Positions 17,583-27,061 are shown, counted from the first letter of the stretch. The stretch: 64,000 bases of DNA from Eubacterium xylanophilum ATCC 35991 (GCF_000518685.1 NZ_JAEB01000015.1:16140-80139); one strand, 5' to 3'. Translations and numbers: made by a program. Notes: generated by a model from the sequence alone, not told the origin.

Positions 17583-19496
17583 TTGTTAGAGAAGAATTTT
17601 GATTCAGTTGTTATAGGAGCAGGTCATGCCGGATGTGAAGCTGCTCTTGCTATTGCCAGGTTAGGATTTAAAGTTGCTCTGTTTACGATAAGTGTTGACA
17701 GTATTGCAATGATGCCATGCAATCCCAATATAGGTGGATCATCAAAGGGTCATCTTGTTAAGGAGATTGATGCTCTTGGTGGAGAAATGGGTAAAAATAT
17801 TGACTCTACATATATACAGAGTAAGATGCTTAATAAGTCTAAGGGTCCGGCAGTTCACTCCCTTAGAGCTCAGGCTGATAAGAAGGAATACTCCAATCTC
17901 ATGAGAAGAAAGATGGAGAATGAACCGAATATAACTATTGTTCAGAATGAAGTAATAGATATTAAGACTGAGAAAGTAGATGGCAGAGTAGTAGTTAAAG
18001 CTGTAGAGACATATAATCACAGTATATATAATTGTAAAACTTGTGTTATATGTACCGGAACTTATCTTAACTCAAGATGTATTACAGGAGACGTATATAA
18101 AGAGGTTGGACCTAATGGTCTTGACTCGGCGACTTTTCTCACAGATTCCCTAAGAAATCTTGGAATTAATATTATGAGATTTAAGACGGGAACTCCTGCT
18201 AGAATAGATGGAAATACTGTGGACTTTTCTAAGATGGAACCACAGTATGGAGATGAAAATGTAGTACCATTTTCCTTTACCAACAAACCGGAAGACATAG
18301 AGAGAGAACAGGTAAGATGTTGGCTTACATATACTAATGCAAAAACTCATAAAATTATTAATGACAACATCGATAGATCTCCACTCTACTCCGGAATTAT
18401 AAAGGGAGTTGGACCAAGGTATTGTCCGTCTATCGAAGATAAGGTTGTGAGATTTTCTGACAAAGAAAGACATCAGGTATTTATTGAACCGGAAGGATTA
18501 TATACCAACGAAGTATATATAGGTGGAATGTCCAGTTCCCTACCGGAAGATGTTCAATATGATATGTACAGATCCGTTCCCGGTTTGGAAAATGCCGAGA
18601 TTGTAAGAAATGCTTATGCTATTGAGTATGATTGTATTCAGTCAACAGAGTGTAAGTCGAGTTTGGAGATGAAGAAAGTCGACGGACTATTTAGCGCGGG
18701 TCAGGCAAATGGAAGTTCCGGTTATGAGGAAGCCGGCGCACAAGGATTGATTGCCGGTATCAATGCTGCAAGAAAAATGCAACACAAGGAACCTATAATA
18801 TTAGATAGATCCTCATCATATATCGGAGTTCTCATAGATGATCTTGTGACAAAAGGTACCAATGAACCTTATAGAATGATGACTTCAAGAGCTGAGTATA
18901 GATTAGTTCTTCGTCAGGATAATGCCGACAAGAGATTAACTCCAATTGGATATGAAGTAGGATTGATTGATGAAGAAAGATATCAGAAGTTTCTTAATAA
19001 GATGGAATCTATTGATAGGGAAATCGAGAGAATTAAGAAAGCTACTACAGGTAACAGACCTGAAGTACAGGATGTTCTCAGAAAGTATGGGAGTACAGAA
19101 CTCAAAAGTGGAATTCATCTTTCAGAACTTATCAAGAGACCTGAACTTGATTACTTCAAAATTGCTCCGATTGATAAAGATAGGCCGGAACTAGATTATG
19201 ATGTTTGCGAGCAGGTCAATATATTCTTTAAATATGAGGGATATATCAACAGGCAGAATAAGCAAATTGCTCAGTTTAAGAAGATGGAAGAAAAAAAAAT
19301 ACCGGATGATATAGATTATAATGATGTAAATAGTCTTAGACTTGAAGCTATTCAAAAATTATCTGATATTAGACCAAATTCCATTGGTCAGGCTTCCAGA
19401 ATATCTGGTGTTTCTCCAGCAGATATATCTGTTCTTCTTGTTTATCTTGACTATAAGGGAAAACAGAAGAATGATAATAGTACCGAAAGTGAATGA
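17583..19496 (+). CDS. mnmG: tRNA uridine 5-carboxymethylaminomethyl modification enzyme MnmG
   Basis: 637 residues, FAD-dependent partner of MnmE. The dinucleotide-binding motif [15 protein letters not shown] is at the N-terminus, with [20 protein letters not shown] and [11 protein letters not shown] further on; [20 protein letters not shown] is typical. Starts with TTG at 17583 behind AGGAG (7 nt). Same operon as mnmE. Confidence 0.97.
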   Translation: MLEKNFDSVVIGAGHAGCEAALAIARLGFKVALFTISVDSIAMMPCNPNIGGSSKGHLVKEIDALGGEMGKNIDSTYIQSKMLNKSKGPAVHSLRAQADKKEYSNLMRRKMENEPNITIVQNEVIDIKTEKVDGRVVVKAVETYNHSIYNCKTCVICTGTYLNSRCITGDVYKEVGPNGLDSATFLTDSLRNLGINIMRFKTGTPARIDGNTVDFSKMEPQYGDENVVPFSFTNKPEDIEREQVRCWLTYTNAKTHKIINDNIDRSPLYSGIIKGVGPRYCPSIEDKVVRFSDKERHQVFIEPEGLYTNEVYIGGMSSSLPEDVQYDMYRSVPGLENAEIVRNAYAIEYDCIQSTECKSSLEMKKVDGLFSAGQANGSSGYEEAGAQGLIAGINAARKMQHKEPIILDRSSSYIGVLIDDLVTKGTNEPYRMMTSRAEYRLVLRQDNADKRLTPIGYEVGLIDEERYQKFLNKMESIDREIERIKKATTGNRPEVQDVLRKYGSTELKSGIHLSELIKRPELDYFKIAPIDKDRPELDYDVCEQVNIFFKYEGYINRQNKQIAQFKKMEEKKIPDDIDYNDVNSLRLEAIQKLSDIRPNSIGQASRISGVSPADISVLLVYLDYKGKQKNDNSTESE

Positions 19497-19523
19497 TTTA
19501 TACAAATATTTACTGTAGAAAAA

Positions 19524-19539
19524 TGTTTCACGTGAAACA
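19524..19539. promoter_or_regulatory. parS: parS centromere site 1
   Basis: TGTTTCACGTGAAACA, a perfect 16-bp palindrome identical to the bacterial ParB-binding consensus. It lies between mnmG and rsmG, 1.7 kb from parB. Confidence 0.95.
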
Positions 19540-19592
19540 TTTTTTTACTATATATTGTGGAAAATGATAAATATTGAACAAAGGAAAGTGCC

Positions 19593-20294
19593 ATGAGAAA
19601 ATTATTCTATAATTATAATATAGATTTAAATGATGATGAAATAGAAAAGTTCCAAAAATACTATGAATTATTGATAGATTGGAATGAGAAAATTAACCTA
19701 ACAACTATTACCAGATACGAGGAAGTAATCAAGAAACATTTCCTTGATAGTGTGTTAATCTTATCTAAAATGGATAAGGCGGAGTTTGATGGAAAGAGTA
19801 TTATAGATGTGGGGACAGGTGCAGGTTTCCCTGGAATTCCACTGGCTATATTGTTAAGTAACACTAAATTTACATTAATTGATTCTCTGAGAAAGAGAAT
19901 TGATTTTCTAAGTGTTGTCATCAAAGAAATTGGTTTAACCAATGTTTCTTTAGTTCATGGAAGAGCAGAAGAGTTGGGAAGAGATGAAATATATAGAGAA
20001 ATGTTTGATTTATCTATATCAAGAGCAGTTGCATCCCTTCCTATACTTCTTGAGTATTGTTCACCTTTTATTAAAAAGAATGGCGAGTTACTGTTATATA
20101 AAAGCCTAAAATCAGATAAGGAAATTGAAGATTCTGACAATGCGCTTAATAAGTTAAATTGTAAAGTTCGAGAAAATCTTGAACTTTGTAATGAAGATGA
20201 GTACTATCGTAGTGTTGTAGTCATTGATAAATTCGATTCGACTCCGGATAAATATCCAAGAAATCCGGGTAAACCTAAGAAAAAACCATTATAA
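19593..20294 (+). CDS. rsmG: 16S rRNA (guanine527-N7)-methyltransferase RsmG
   Basis: 233 residues. It uses S-adenosylmethionine to methylate G527 of 16S rRNA. Motif I IIDVGTGAGFPGIPLAIL and SRAVASLPILLEYCSPF are characteristic. Gene order mnmE-mnmG-rsmG-parA-parB is the classic origin-proximal one. The gene is flanked on both sides by parS sites; the second begins immediately after its stop codon. Confidence 0.96.
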   Translation: MRKLFYNYNIDLNDDEIEKFQKYYELLIDWNEKINLTTITRYEEVIKKHFLDSVLILSKMDKAEFDGKSIIDVGTGAGFPGIPLAILLSNTKFTLIDSLRKRIDFLSVVIKEIGLTNVSLVHGRAEELGRDEIYREMFDLSISRAVASLPILLEYCSPFIKKNGELLLYKSLKSDKEIEDSDNALNKLNCKVRENLELCNEDEYYRSVVVIDKFDSTPDKYPRNPGKPKKKPL

Positions 20295-20310
20295 TGTTTC
20301 ACGTGAAACA
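20295..20310. promoter_or_regulatory. parS: parS centromere site 2
   Basis: Second exact TGTTTCACGTGAAACA, 771 bp from site 1 and 194 bp before the parA start. Confidence 0.95.
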
Positions 20311-20420
20311 TTATATAGTGGGTTGATAAATTTGACATACTATATCTAGGAAGGAATATTTTTCTTCGACAAAAACCATTAAAAATGCTTAATTTAAAGC
20401 ATTTCTAAGCTTTCACATTC

Positions 20421-20449
20421 TTTACAATAAATCCAAGATTTGGTATAAT
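20421..20449 (+). promoter_or_regulatory. Promoter of parA-parB
   Basis: TTTACA, a 17-bp spacer, TATAAT (20444-20449), 55 bp before the parA start. Confidence 0.75.
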
Positions 20450-20503
20450 AAAGTTTATGGGAGTTGCAAAGTGAATTTGAAGAGTAAAGTAGCGGAGGAA
20501 ATA

Positions 20504-21274
20504 ATGGATAATAATATTATTGCGATAGCAAACCAAAAGGGCGGAGTTGGAAAAACTACCACCACAATTAATCTTGCTGCTTCAATTGCTGAAAAGGGCA
20601 AGAAGGTTTTAGTAGTTGATATGGATCCGCAGGGAAATGCTTCAAGTGGACTTGGAGTTGAAAAGGACCAGGTAAAATATACTGTATATGAGTATATGAT
20701 TGGTAATAATACTTTTGAAGAGTGTGTTCAGAGTGAAGTATTGGAAAATCTGGATGTGCTACCAACCAAAGTTGATTTAGCTGGTTTTGAAGTAGAAACT
20801 CTTGATATGGATAATAGGTATTATATGTTGTCAGAAAGAATAGAGGAGCAGAGAGATAATTATGATTATATCATCATTGATTGTCCACCTTCTCTTAACT
20901 CATTGACACTGAATTCCATGACAACAGCAGATTCAATCCTAGTTCCAATCCAGTGTGAATACTATGCTCTCGAGGGATTAGAGCAGCTTATAAGGACAAT
21001 ACTATTGGTCAGGGATAGAATGAATGACAGACTTCATATTAATGGAGTTGTATTTACTATGTATGATTCAAGAACAAATCTATCACTTCAGGTAATAGAA
21101 AATGTTCGCGAAAATCTGAATCAGCATATTTATAATACTATAATACCTAGAAATGTTCGTCTAGCGGAGGCACCAAGTTATGGTTTGCCTATAAATATTT
21201 ATGATAGAAGATCTGCGGGTGCGAAGGCATATAAGGCTTTGGCGGAAGAGATTATATCGAAAGGAGACTTATAA
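20504..21274 (+). CDS. parA: Chromosome partition ATPase ParA/Soj
   Basis: 256 residues. Deviant Walker A QKGGVGKTTTTINLA, Walker B DYIIIDCPPSLN and DMDPQGNASSGLG identify a Soj-type ATPase. It works with ParB-parS in origin segregation, and in Bacillus Soj also regulates DnaA. The start at 20504 (MDNNIIAI) has GGAGG 6 nt upstream; an earlier GTG 11 codons before lacks one. Its stop overlaps the parB start (TAATG). Confidence 0.96.
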   Translation: MDNNIIAIANQKGGVGKTTTTINLAASIAEKGKKVLVVDMDPQGNASSGLGVEKDQVKYTVYEYMIGNNTFEECVQSEVLENLDVLPTKVDLAGFEVETLDMDNRYYMLSERIEEQRDNYDYIIIDCPPSLNSLTLNSMTTADSILVPIQCEYYALEGLEQLIRTILLVRDRMNDRLHINGVVFTMYDSRTNLSLQVIENVRENLNQHIYNTIIPRNVRLAEAPSYGLPINIYDRRSAGAKAYKALAEEIISKGDL

Positions 21275-22158
21275 TGGCAGCAAGAAAAGGACTTGGTAGA
21301 GGATTAAAAAAAGATGTGGGAAATGGATTAGATTCCTTAATAACTCCTAAAAATGAGAAGTTACTCAGTGCTGAAGAGATGATTGATGTTAATAAAATTG
21401 AGCCAAACAAAAATCAGCCACGTGTGACTTTCAACGAAGATAAACTTATCGAGCTGGCAGAGTCAATCAAAGTTCATGGCGTTGTTGAACCACTTCTTGT
21501 AACCAAGAAAGATGGTTATTATAAGATAATTGCCGGAGAGAGAAGATGGCGTGCAGCTAAGAAAATAGGTCTTAAGAAAGTACCTGTAATTGTAAGAGAT
21601 TATACTGATCAGGAGATAATGGAGATTGCTCTTATCGAAAATATTCAGAGAGAAGATCTCAATCCAATTGAAGAAGCTATGGCTTATCAAAATCTTATAG
21701 AAGAATATAATCTAAAGCAGGATGAACTTGCTGAGAGAGTTGCTAAGAGCAGAACAACTATTACCAACTCCATGAGACTTTTGAAACTAGATAAGAGAGT
21801 TCAGGACATGCTTGTGGATGAAAGAATTAGTAGTGGACATGCAAGGGCACTTCTTGCTATTAAGGATATGGATAAGCAGTATGACTTCGCCTTAAAGGTA
21901 TTTGATGAGAAGTTAAGTGTACGTGAAGTTGAAAAGCTGATTAAGTCACTTGACAAGCCGGAAAAGAAGAAGAAAAAACCAAAAGAGCTTAGTAATGATT
22001 TTGTATATCGTGAATTTGAAGAAAAACTCAAGCAAATCATGGGAACAAAAGTTTCTATTAATCGAAAGGACGAGAAGTCTGGTAAGATAGAAATTGAGTA
22101 TTATTCAAACGAAGATTTTGAGAGAATTACAGATATTTTAAAGCTCAAGGAAAATTAA
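21274..22158 (+). CDS. parB: Chromosome partition protein ParB/Spo0J
   Basis: 294 residues. The N-terminus KGLGRGLKKDVGNGLDSLI is typical; the CTP-binding domain has the GERRWRA motif and ENIQREDLNPIEEA; the central helix-turn-helix (KQDELAERVAKSRTTITN) reads parS, and the C-terminal part dimerises. It clamps onto DNA at parS and recruits SMC. Two exact parS sites are 1-1.7 kb upstream. One-base overlap with parA couples translation. Confidence 0.96.
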   Translation: MAARKGLGRGLKKDVGNGLDSLITPKNEKLLSAEEMIDVNKIEPNKNQPRVTFNEDKLIELAESIKVHGVVEPLLVTKKDGYYKIIAGERRWRAAKKIGLKKVPVIVRDYTDQEIMEIALIENIQREDLNPIEEAMAYQNLIEEYNLKQDELAERVAKSRTTITNSMRLLKLDKRVQDMLVDERISSGHARALLAIKDMDKQYDFALKVFDEKLSVREVEKLIKSLDKPEKKKKKPKELSNDFVYREFEEKLKQIMGTKVSINRKDEKSGKIEIEYYSNEDFERITDILKLKEN

Positions 22159-22189
22159 AAAAATATATATTTATGGAGGTATAATACCA

Positions 22190-22690
22190 ATGTTTCATTG
22201 GACAGATGTAGGAATTGATGCTGATTTGGTGAGTTTAATACTAATCGGATTGGTTGTATTATTATTTGTATTAGTTATAGTTGCACTTGCCAAAATTAGC
22301 AGTCTAAGGTTGAGATATGAGACCTTTATGGAAGGTAAAGATGGCAAGAGTCTAGAAGAGGCTTTTCAAGATAAATTTGATAATATGGAGGAGATAAATG
22401 ACGAGATTGTAGATATTAATAAGCGACTTGTTAATATTGATAAGAACCTTCTGAAAACATATCAGAAGCTTGCTATAGTCAAGTATGATGCCTTCAAAGA
22501 AGTTGGAGGAACTATTAGTTTTGTCCTCGCTATGCTAAATAATGAAAATGACGGATTTATATTTAATTCGATGCATTCTAATGCAGAGGGCTGTTATAGT
22601 TTTATCAAAGAGGTAAAAGGTGGGGAAGTGTTTGTAACACTCTCAGAAGAGGAAAAACAGGCCTTGGAGCAGGCTTTAAATTGTAAGTAA
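22190..22690 (+). CDS. DUF4446-type membrane protein
   Basis: 166 residues with one N-terminal membrane helix (about 15-37, LISLILIGLVVLL-like), a coiled-coil central stretch (EEINDEIVDINKRLVNIDKN) and a globular C-terminal domain with FKEVGGTISFVLAMLNNEN and GCYSFIKEVKGGE. I recall this family as DUF4446, often found directly after parB in Clostridia; function unknown. GGAGG lies 10 nt before the ATG. The conserved neighbourhood suggests a link with origin or chromosome handling, but that is inference. Confidence 0.8.
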   Translation: MFHWTDVGIDADLVSLILIGLVVLLFVLVIVALAKISSLRLRYETFMEGKDGKSLEEAFQDKFDNMEEINDEIVDINKRLVNIDKNLLKTYQKLAIVKYDAFKEVGGTISFVLAMLNNENDGFIFNSMHSNAEGCYSFIKEVKGGEVFVTLSEEEKQALEQALNCK

Positions 22691-22706
22691 TAAAAAATGC
22701 CAAAAA

Positions 22707-22850
22707 GGAAACGCATATTGCTGGTCTTACTCCCTTCAGGTCGTAAGACAATAAAAGGAATCGCATATTGCTGGTCTTACTCCCTTCGGTCGTAAGACAA
22801 TAAAAGGAATCGCATATTGCTGGTCCTACTCCCTTCGGTCGTAAGACAAT
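22707..22850 (+). repeat. Three tandem copies of a dispersed hairpin repeat
   Basis: Units at 22707-22752, 22757-22801 and 22806-22850. Each reads GGAA(A/T)CGCATATTGCTG, then GTCTTAC, an 11-12-nt loop based on TCCCTTCGGTC, GTAAGAC and AAT. Stem GTCTTAC/GTAAGAC is conserved, except one C for T in unit 3. Related copies occur at 24402, 32474, 35625, 35660, 42892 (partial), 43114, 51487 and 51532. Confidence 0.9.
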
Positions 22851-22909
22851 AAATTGATAACTAATAAATATAATATAGAAATGATATTTGTTAGTTATTT
22901 ATTTTTGGC

Positions 22910-22956
22910 AAAAAAAAAGCCCTTACCCAGCAGTTGCAGGTCTGCCAAACAAGGAC
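22910..22956 (-). terminator. Terminator of tRNA-Lys
   Basis: On the minus strand a 15-bp stem with several G-U pairs (GTCCTTGTTTGGCAG with CTGCTGGGTAAGGGC), a short loop and nine T. Confidence 0.8.
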
Positions 22957-22963
22957 TCGGGAG

Positions 22964-23036
22964 TACGCCTTCGGGGGCTCGAACCCCGGACACCCTGATT
23001 AAGAGTCAGGTGCTCTTCCAACTGAGCTAAAGGCGC
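22964..23036 (-). tRNA. tRNA-Lys (anticodon CUU)
   Basis: 73 nt. Acceptor GCGCCTT/AAGGCGT, discriminator A; D arm AGCTCAGTTGGAAGAGC; anticodon stem CCTGA/TCAGG with loop CTCTTAA (anticodon CTT); T arm CGGGG TTCGAGC CCCCG. No encoded CCA. It stands alone between the hairpin repeats and the AI-2E-type transporter gene; the 200 bp from 23037 to 23236 hold only an AT-rich promoter region. Confidence 0.96.
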
Positions 23037-23236
23037 TTAGCACTTCAATTCCGTAATGCAAGATTTATTATATAACAAAACTTTGGAAAATGCAAGAGGA
23101 AATTTGAAAAAAATTCAGAAAATATGTATTTTTATGCAAAATACATATAAAATCGTGAAATATAAGCGTTTTTTTGACAAATAGAACTAAAATATGTAGT
23201 ATATAATATAGAAAAAAAGCAAATAGTGGAGGAAAT

Positions 23237-24424
23237 ATGAGTAAACAAAACAAAAAAATCAACAACAAAATCGGAGGATACCTTAGAGCCATGAAGGGTA
23301 ACCTTCTATCAATAGTAGTAATTATTGCTGTTATAGTAATCGTAACGGGTATGATTATCAACTGGGGAGCAACAATTTACCAGATAGGAAGGTTCTTTAA
23401 AATCATAACTCCTTTCATAGCTGGCATTATTCTAGCTTTCCTTGTGAGCCCTTTGGTGGACAAAATTCATTGGTTGCTTAAGAAGATAACAGGATCTGAA
23501 GACAAAAAGAGTCATATCAGAACAATAAGCATAGCTATATCTTATGTAATAGTGTTGGTATTCCTAGGAGTAACATTGGTATATATTGTTCCACAAGTAA
23601 TCAAAAGTTTCAAGGATTTGACAGTATCTCTGAGAGATTCATATAAATTCTTGATTGAGAACCCAGCCGAGGTACAGCGCAAGTATCCAATTCTTCCAAT
23701 GGAATCAATCGTAAAATATTTACATGAAAATGTTTCGAAAATTTCAGTGGGATATGGTAAGGATTTTGCCACCTTTGTATTTCCATATATTTTCAACTTT
23801 TCAAAATCTATAGTAAGTGGAGCAGTTAATATAATTTTCTCAATTGTCATATCTTGTTACTTTGTAATTGACAAGGCTAAGATTGCAGCCAAGTTAAAAG
23901 AAATAATATATGTTTTTTATAAGAAGAAAAATGCTCCGATGGTATGGAATACTATAAGAGAATGTAATCATATATTTAATGGTTTCCTTGTTGGAAAGAT
24001 GATTGATTCATTAATTATAGGTATTTTGTGCTTGATAATTATGAATATTATTGGGCTCCCATATTCTATATTATTTAGTGTTATCGTTGGAATAACTAAC
24101 ATGATTCCTTATTTCGGACCATTTATCGGGGCAATACCCGGTGTAGTTATATATCTGGTTATTGAACCAAAGAATGCCCTTATCTTTGCCATAATGATTT
24201 TCCTTCTCCAGCAGTTTGATGGCCTGTATCTTGGACCTAAGATTCTTGGAGATTTGACCGGTATTAAGCCTTTGATGGTAATATTTGGAATTACAGTAGG
24301 TGGGGCATACTTTGGAGTGATAGGAATGTTTTTGGGAGTGCCTACAGTGGCAGTTATAGTTCATCTAATAAAGGTATTCTATAATGCCAAGAAGGAAAAA
24401 ATGTCTTACAAGCAGAGCTTGTAA
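23237..24424 (+). CDS. AI-2E/PerM-family membrane transporter
   Basis: 395 residues with about eight membrane segments and the family's C-terminal pattern NMIPYFGPFIGAIPGVVIYL and QQFDGLYLGPKILGDLTG. Members export small molecules, ions or autoinducer-like compounds; the substrate cannot be told here. Good GGAGG 7 nt before the ATG. The last codons (MSYKQSL and the TAA) lie inside an inverted copy of the dispersed hairpin repeat (24402-24444), so the present C-terminus appears to have been created by that element. Confidence 0.88.
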   Translation: MSKQNKKINNKIGGYLRAMKGNLLSIVVIIAVIVIVTGMIINWGATIYQIGRFFKIITPFIAGIILAFLVSPLVDKIHWLLKKITGSEDKKSHIRTISIAISYVIVLVFLGVTLVYIVPQVIKSFKDLTVSLRDSYKFLIENPAEVQRKYPILPMESIVKYLHENVSKISVGYGKDFATFVFPYIFNFSKSIVSGAVNIIFSIVISCYFVIDKAKIAAKLKEIIYVFYKKKNAPMVWNTIRECNHIFNGFLVGKMIDSLIIGILCLIIMNIIGLPYSILFSVIVGITNMIPYFGPFIGAIPGVVIYLVIEPKNALIFAIMIFLLQQFDGLYLGPKILGDLTGIKPLMVIFGITVGGAYFGVIGMFLGVPTVAVIVHLIKVFYNAKKEKMSYKQSL

Positions 24425-24444
24425 GACCAGCAGTATGCGTTTCC
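24402..24444 (-). repeat. Dispersed hairpin repeat overlapping the transporter stop
   Basis: Minus-strand copy: GGAAACGCATACTGCTG, then GTCTTACAAGC, AGA or related loop, GCTTGTAAGAC. The stem is longer here (11 bp) because loop bases also pair. Confidence 0.85.
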
Positions 24445-24478
24445 AAAAAAATGAGGACTAGCGAAAGCTAATCCTCAT
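24445..24478 (-). terminator. Terminator of trmB
   Basis: On the minus strand TGAGGATTAGC, TTTC loop, GCTAGTCCTCA, then seven T. Confidence 0.85.
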
Positions 24479-24482
24479 AAAG

Positions 24483-25136
24483 CTATCTGTAAGCAACTAA
24501 TCTGTTGATTGGCTGACCGAGTGATGAGAATCTCTCTTCGTACTCGGTCATAACATTACCTTTCGCAAATTCACTGTTGTGAAGGTCATATGTAACATCT
24601 TTAAGATTCCAGACCGGAGATTCGTTGATGGTTTCTACGGAGAAATCAAAGAGATCTCTGTTATCTGTCTTAAAGCAAATTTCTCCATCAGGCGATAATA
24701 TAATATCGTACAATGGGAGAAAACGCGAGCTTGTGAGACGACGTTTGGCGTGTCTGTCCTTTGGCCATGGATCTGAAAAATTGAGGTAAATTCGAGAAAT
24801 CTCGTTTTCATCGAAAACATCGCAGATATCCTTGGCATCCATTCTAATGAAGAATAGATTCTTCAAATCAGTACCGTCGGCGAGATACTTTTCTCGTTTT
24901 TCGATTGCGCGGTAGAGGACACTCGAGTACATCTCTATACCAATATAGTTAATATTCGGGTTCTGAAGAGCGAGTTTGTGGATAAATTGTCCTTTTCCCA
25001 TTCCTATTTCAATATGGATTGGATTGCTATTTCCAAAGAACTCACTCCATCTTCCCTTGTTATCTTGTGGAACCTGAACAACGAATTTGCTATTTTCGAT
25101 GTATTCTTCGGCACCTTTAACTTTTCTTAATCTCAT
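24483..25136 (-). CDS. trmB: tRNA (guanine46-N7)-methyltransferase
   Basis: 217 residues. SAM-binding IHIEIGMGKGQFIHKLA, the family motif YLNFSDPWPKDRHAKRRLT and C-terminal TEYEERFSSLGQPINRL define TrmB, which makes m7G46 in the tRNA variable loop. Start MRLRKVKGAEEYI. Monocistronic between a terminator and the divergent carboxypeptidase gene. Confidence 0.96.
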   Translation of the reverse strand: MRLRKVKGAEEYIENSKFVVQVPQDNKGRWSEFFGNSNPIHIEIGMGKGQFIHKLALQNPNINYIGIEMYSSVLYRAIEKREKYLADGTDLKNLFFIRMDAKDICDVFDENEISRIYLNFSDPWPKDRHAKRRLTSSRFLPLYDIILSPDGEICFKTDNRDLFDFSVETINESPVWNLKDVTYDLHNSEFAKGNVMTEYEERFSSLGQPINRLVAYR

Positions 25137-25248
25137 ACTTGCACCATCCTAGTATTTTATGATATTGTATATATACGTGAGTAAATATCATGTATTATAA
25201 CATAAGATATTTAAAAAATCAAATTCAGAGCTCAAGGAGGTTAAAGAA

Positions 25249-26652
25249 GTGATAAGGAAAGGCAGAACATTTTTACTGTTCTTCTTACTAATTATAATTA
25301 ACGGAATTCTTGCGGGAGGTGTGAAATCCGATGCGGCAGCAAAGCCAAGTCTGATATCCGAGACTGCCTGTGTGATGGATATTAATTCTGGTACGATTCT
25401 GTATGACAAGGATATGAAGAAAAAGGAGTATCCTGCCAGTATAACTAAGATTTTGACTACATTGGTCGCACTGGAAAACAGCTCTCTTGATGAGAAGGTC
25501 AAATATACTAAGGACGCATTTGCCAATTGGGAGAGCGGTGCTTCTAATATAGAGATTGTTGCCGGAGAGAAGATAAGTATGGAGGAAAGTCTCTATGCGG
25601 TTATGTTGGCATCGGCAAACGAGGCATGTAATGGTGTTGCTCATTATATATGTGGAGATATTGACAAATTTGTTGAGAAGATGAATGCTAAGGCGCAAAG
25701 TCTTGGATGTGCTAATTCTCACTTTGCCAATACCAACGGTTTGTGGAGAAAAGATCACTATACATGTGCATATGACATGGCTCTCATTGGAAGAGAAGCT
25801 ATGAAGAATCCGACATTCAGAACTATCACGGGAACGAAGATATATAGGATGTCTAAGACCAATAAGAGAAAAGCTGGATATACCCTCATCAATCATCATA
25901 AGATGCTTTGTCCGGCAAATTATCCACAGCTAGAGTACAAGTATTGTACGGGGGGAAAGACAGGATATACATATAAATGTAAGAACACTCTTGTAACATT
26001 TGCAAAGAAGGATGATCTGGAACTTGTGTGTGTCGTAATGAGAAATCCGGGAGCTGCATGGCAACCTGAGAATGCGTATACTGATTCCACAAAACTTCTC
26101 AATTATTGTTTTCAGAATTATGAGGGTATCTCTATTGAGAATGACAAGGTAAATGAGATTAACTCTAAGTATCTTTTTACAAAATTTGCTCCGATGTATA
26201 ATTCTGAGGAAAAGCTGGTTCACTTGGAAAAGGGAGCTCAGGTGGTTCTTCCCAAGGGAGCAAAACTCAGTGAGACCACGAGAAATATTGAGTTTTTTGA
26301 TCAGCCGACAGATAATGTCGGAAAAAAAATAATCGGAAAAGTAACTTACCAGTATGATGGATCAGATGTAGGTTCATCGAATATTTACTTTGAAAGCGAG
26401 AAAGCTACAACTCTCAATGACAGCATTAATATGAGCGAGTGGTTTGATGAAGCCAAGCAAGAGGCGGAGAAGGAGCCATTTCCTTGGAGAAAAGCAATCG
26501 TAATTACTATAGCAATTGTGATAGTTATGGGATTGATTATATTTGCACTCATTATGCTTAGATCTTACAAGATTCGAACAGAGAATAGAAGGCGATATAG
26601 GAATAGAAGGCGCGGAAATAGTCGCAGAGATAGAGATTTCTATATCAGATAA
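25249..26652 (+). CDS. D-alanyl-D-alanine carboxypeptidase, DacF type
   Basis: 467 residues, serine peptidase S11. GTG start at 25249 with AAGGAGG 8 nt upstream. N-terminal signal sequence (TFLLFFLLIIINGILAGG). Active-site motifs: SxxK in YPASITKILTTLVA, SxN in LASANEACNGVA and KTG in CTGGKTGYTYKCKN. It trims the terminal D-Ala of peptidoglycan pentapeptides. After the catalytic domain come a beta-sandwich region and, unusually for a family often tethered by an amphipathic helix, a true C-terminal membrane helix (about 413-438) and a very Arg-rich cytoplasmic tail (RRRYRNRRRGNSRRDRD). Confidence 0.93.
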   Translation: MIRKGRTFLLFFLLIIINGILAGGVKSDAAAKPSLISETACVMDINSGTILYDKDMKKKEYPASITKILTTLVALENSSLDEKVKYTKDAFANWESGASNIEIVAGEKISMEESLYAVMLASANEACNGVAHYICGDIDKFVEKMNAKAQSLGCANSHFANTNGLWRKDHYTCAYDMALIGREAMKNPTFRTITGTKIYRMSKTNKRKAGYTLINHHKMLCPANYPQLEYKYCTGGKTGYTYKCKNTLVTFAKKDDLELVCVVMRNPGAAWQPENAYTDSTKLLNYCFQNYEGISIENDKVNEINSKYLFTKFAPMYNSEEKLVHLEKGAQVVLPKGAKLSETTRNIEFFDQPTDNVGKKIIGKVTYQYDGSDVGSSNIYFESEKATTLNDSINMSEWFDEAKQEAEKEPFPWRKAIVITIAIVIVMGLIIFALIMLRSYKIRTENRRRYRNRRRGNSRRDRDFYIR

Positions 26653-26667
26653 TATATTAATGTTTTC

Positions 26668-26701
26668 AAAAAAGGCAAGTGATGATGATCACTTGCCTTT
26701 T
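26668..26701. terminator. Bidirectional terminator
   Basis: AAAGGCAAGTGAT, GATG loop, ATCACTTGCCTTT between convergent genes, with A and T runs on both sides. Confidence 0.9.
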
Positions 26702-26706
26702 ATATA

Positions 26707-26985
26707 CTATCTGTTGAGATTATCAATGCACTCTTTGAGATACTCGATTTCTTTCATATCTGCTTTTATAGAATTAATATCTGTGAGATATTCATTGTCT
26801 TCCTCATCCTTGTGAAGATTAAAGTATGACCTTCCAATCTTACTATATGTATCATTGATGTGCTTTTCGTGAGAGCGTAACTTAGCTTTAAGAGCGCTAG
26901 TATCCTTGACCTCGCGAGCTTTGTTTGTTACAGTTTCAGCAGCTTCTGTTAAAGCGTCTGCCATATCTTCAAAAATATTCGACAT
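26707..26985 (-). CDS. Small coiled-coil protein of unknown function
   Basis: 92 residues, charged and helical: FEDMADALTEAAETVTNKAR, then LKAKLRSHEKHINDTYSKIG and a closing KADMKEIEYLKECIDNLN. It resembles the N-terminal part of Firmicute proteins that usually carry a C-terminal zinc ribbon, absent here. The start at 26985 has AAGGA 7 nt upstream; a longer frame lacks one. A promoter is at 27062-27090. Function unknown. Confidence 0.75.
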   Translation of the reverse strand: MSNIFEDMADALTEAAETVTNKAREVKDTSALKAKLRSHEKHINDTYSKIGRSYFNLHKDEEDNEYLTDINSIKADMKEIEYLKECIDNLNR

Positions 26986-27061
26986 AAAATCGTCCTTTCC
27001 TATAAAATTCCTTGTTTTCATGCTTCTCACCATTATCCCTTAGGAAATAGCTAGTGTTTTA

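Noticed and set aside
19501..19592. Terminator at the first palindrome after mnmG
   Set aside because: The palindrome is the exact parS consensus and a second identical copy lies after rsmG; parS explains it better, though a terminator role for the T run is not excluded.
22707..22850. Possible CRISPR array
   Set aside because: Units are contiguous hairpins without unique spacers, only three copies, and the same unit is scattered elsewhere; no cas genes.
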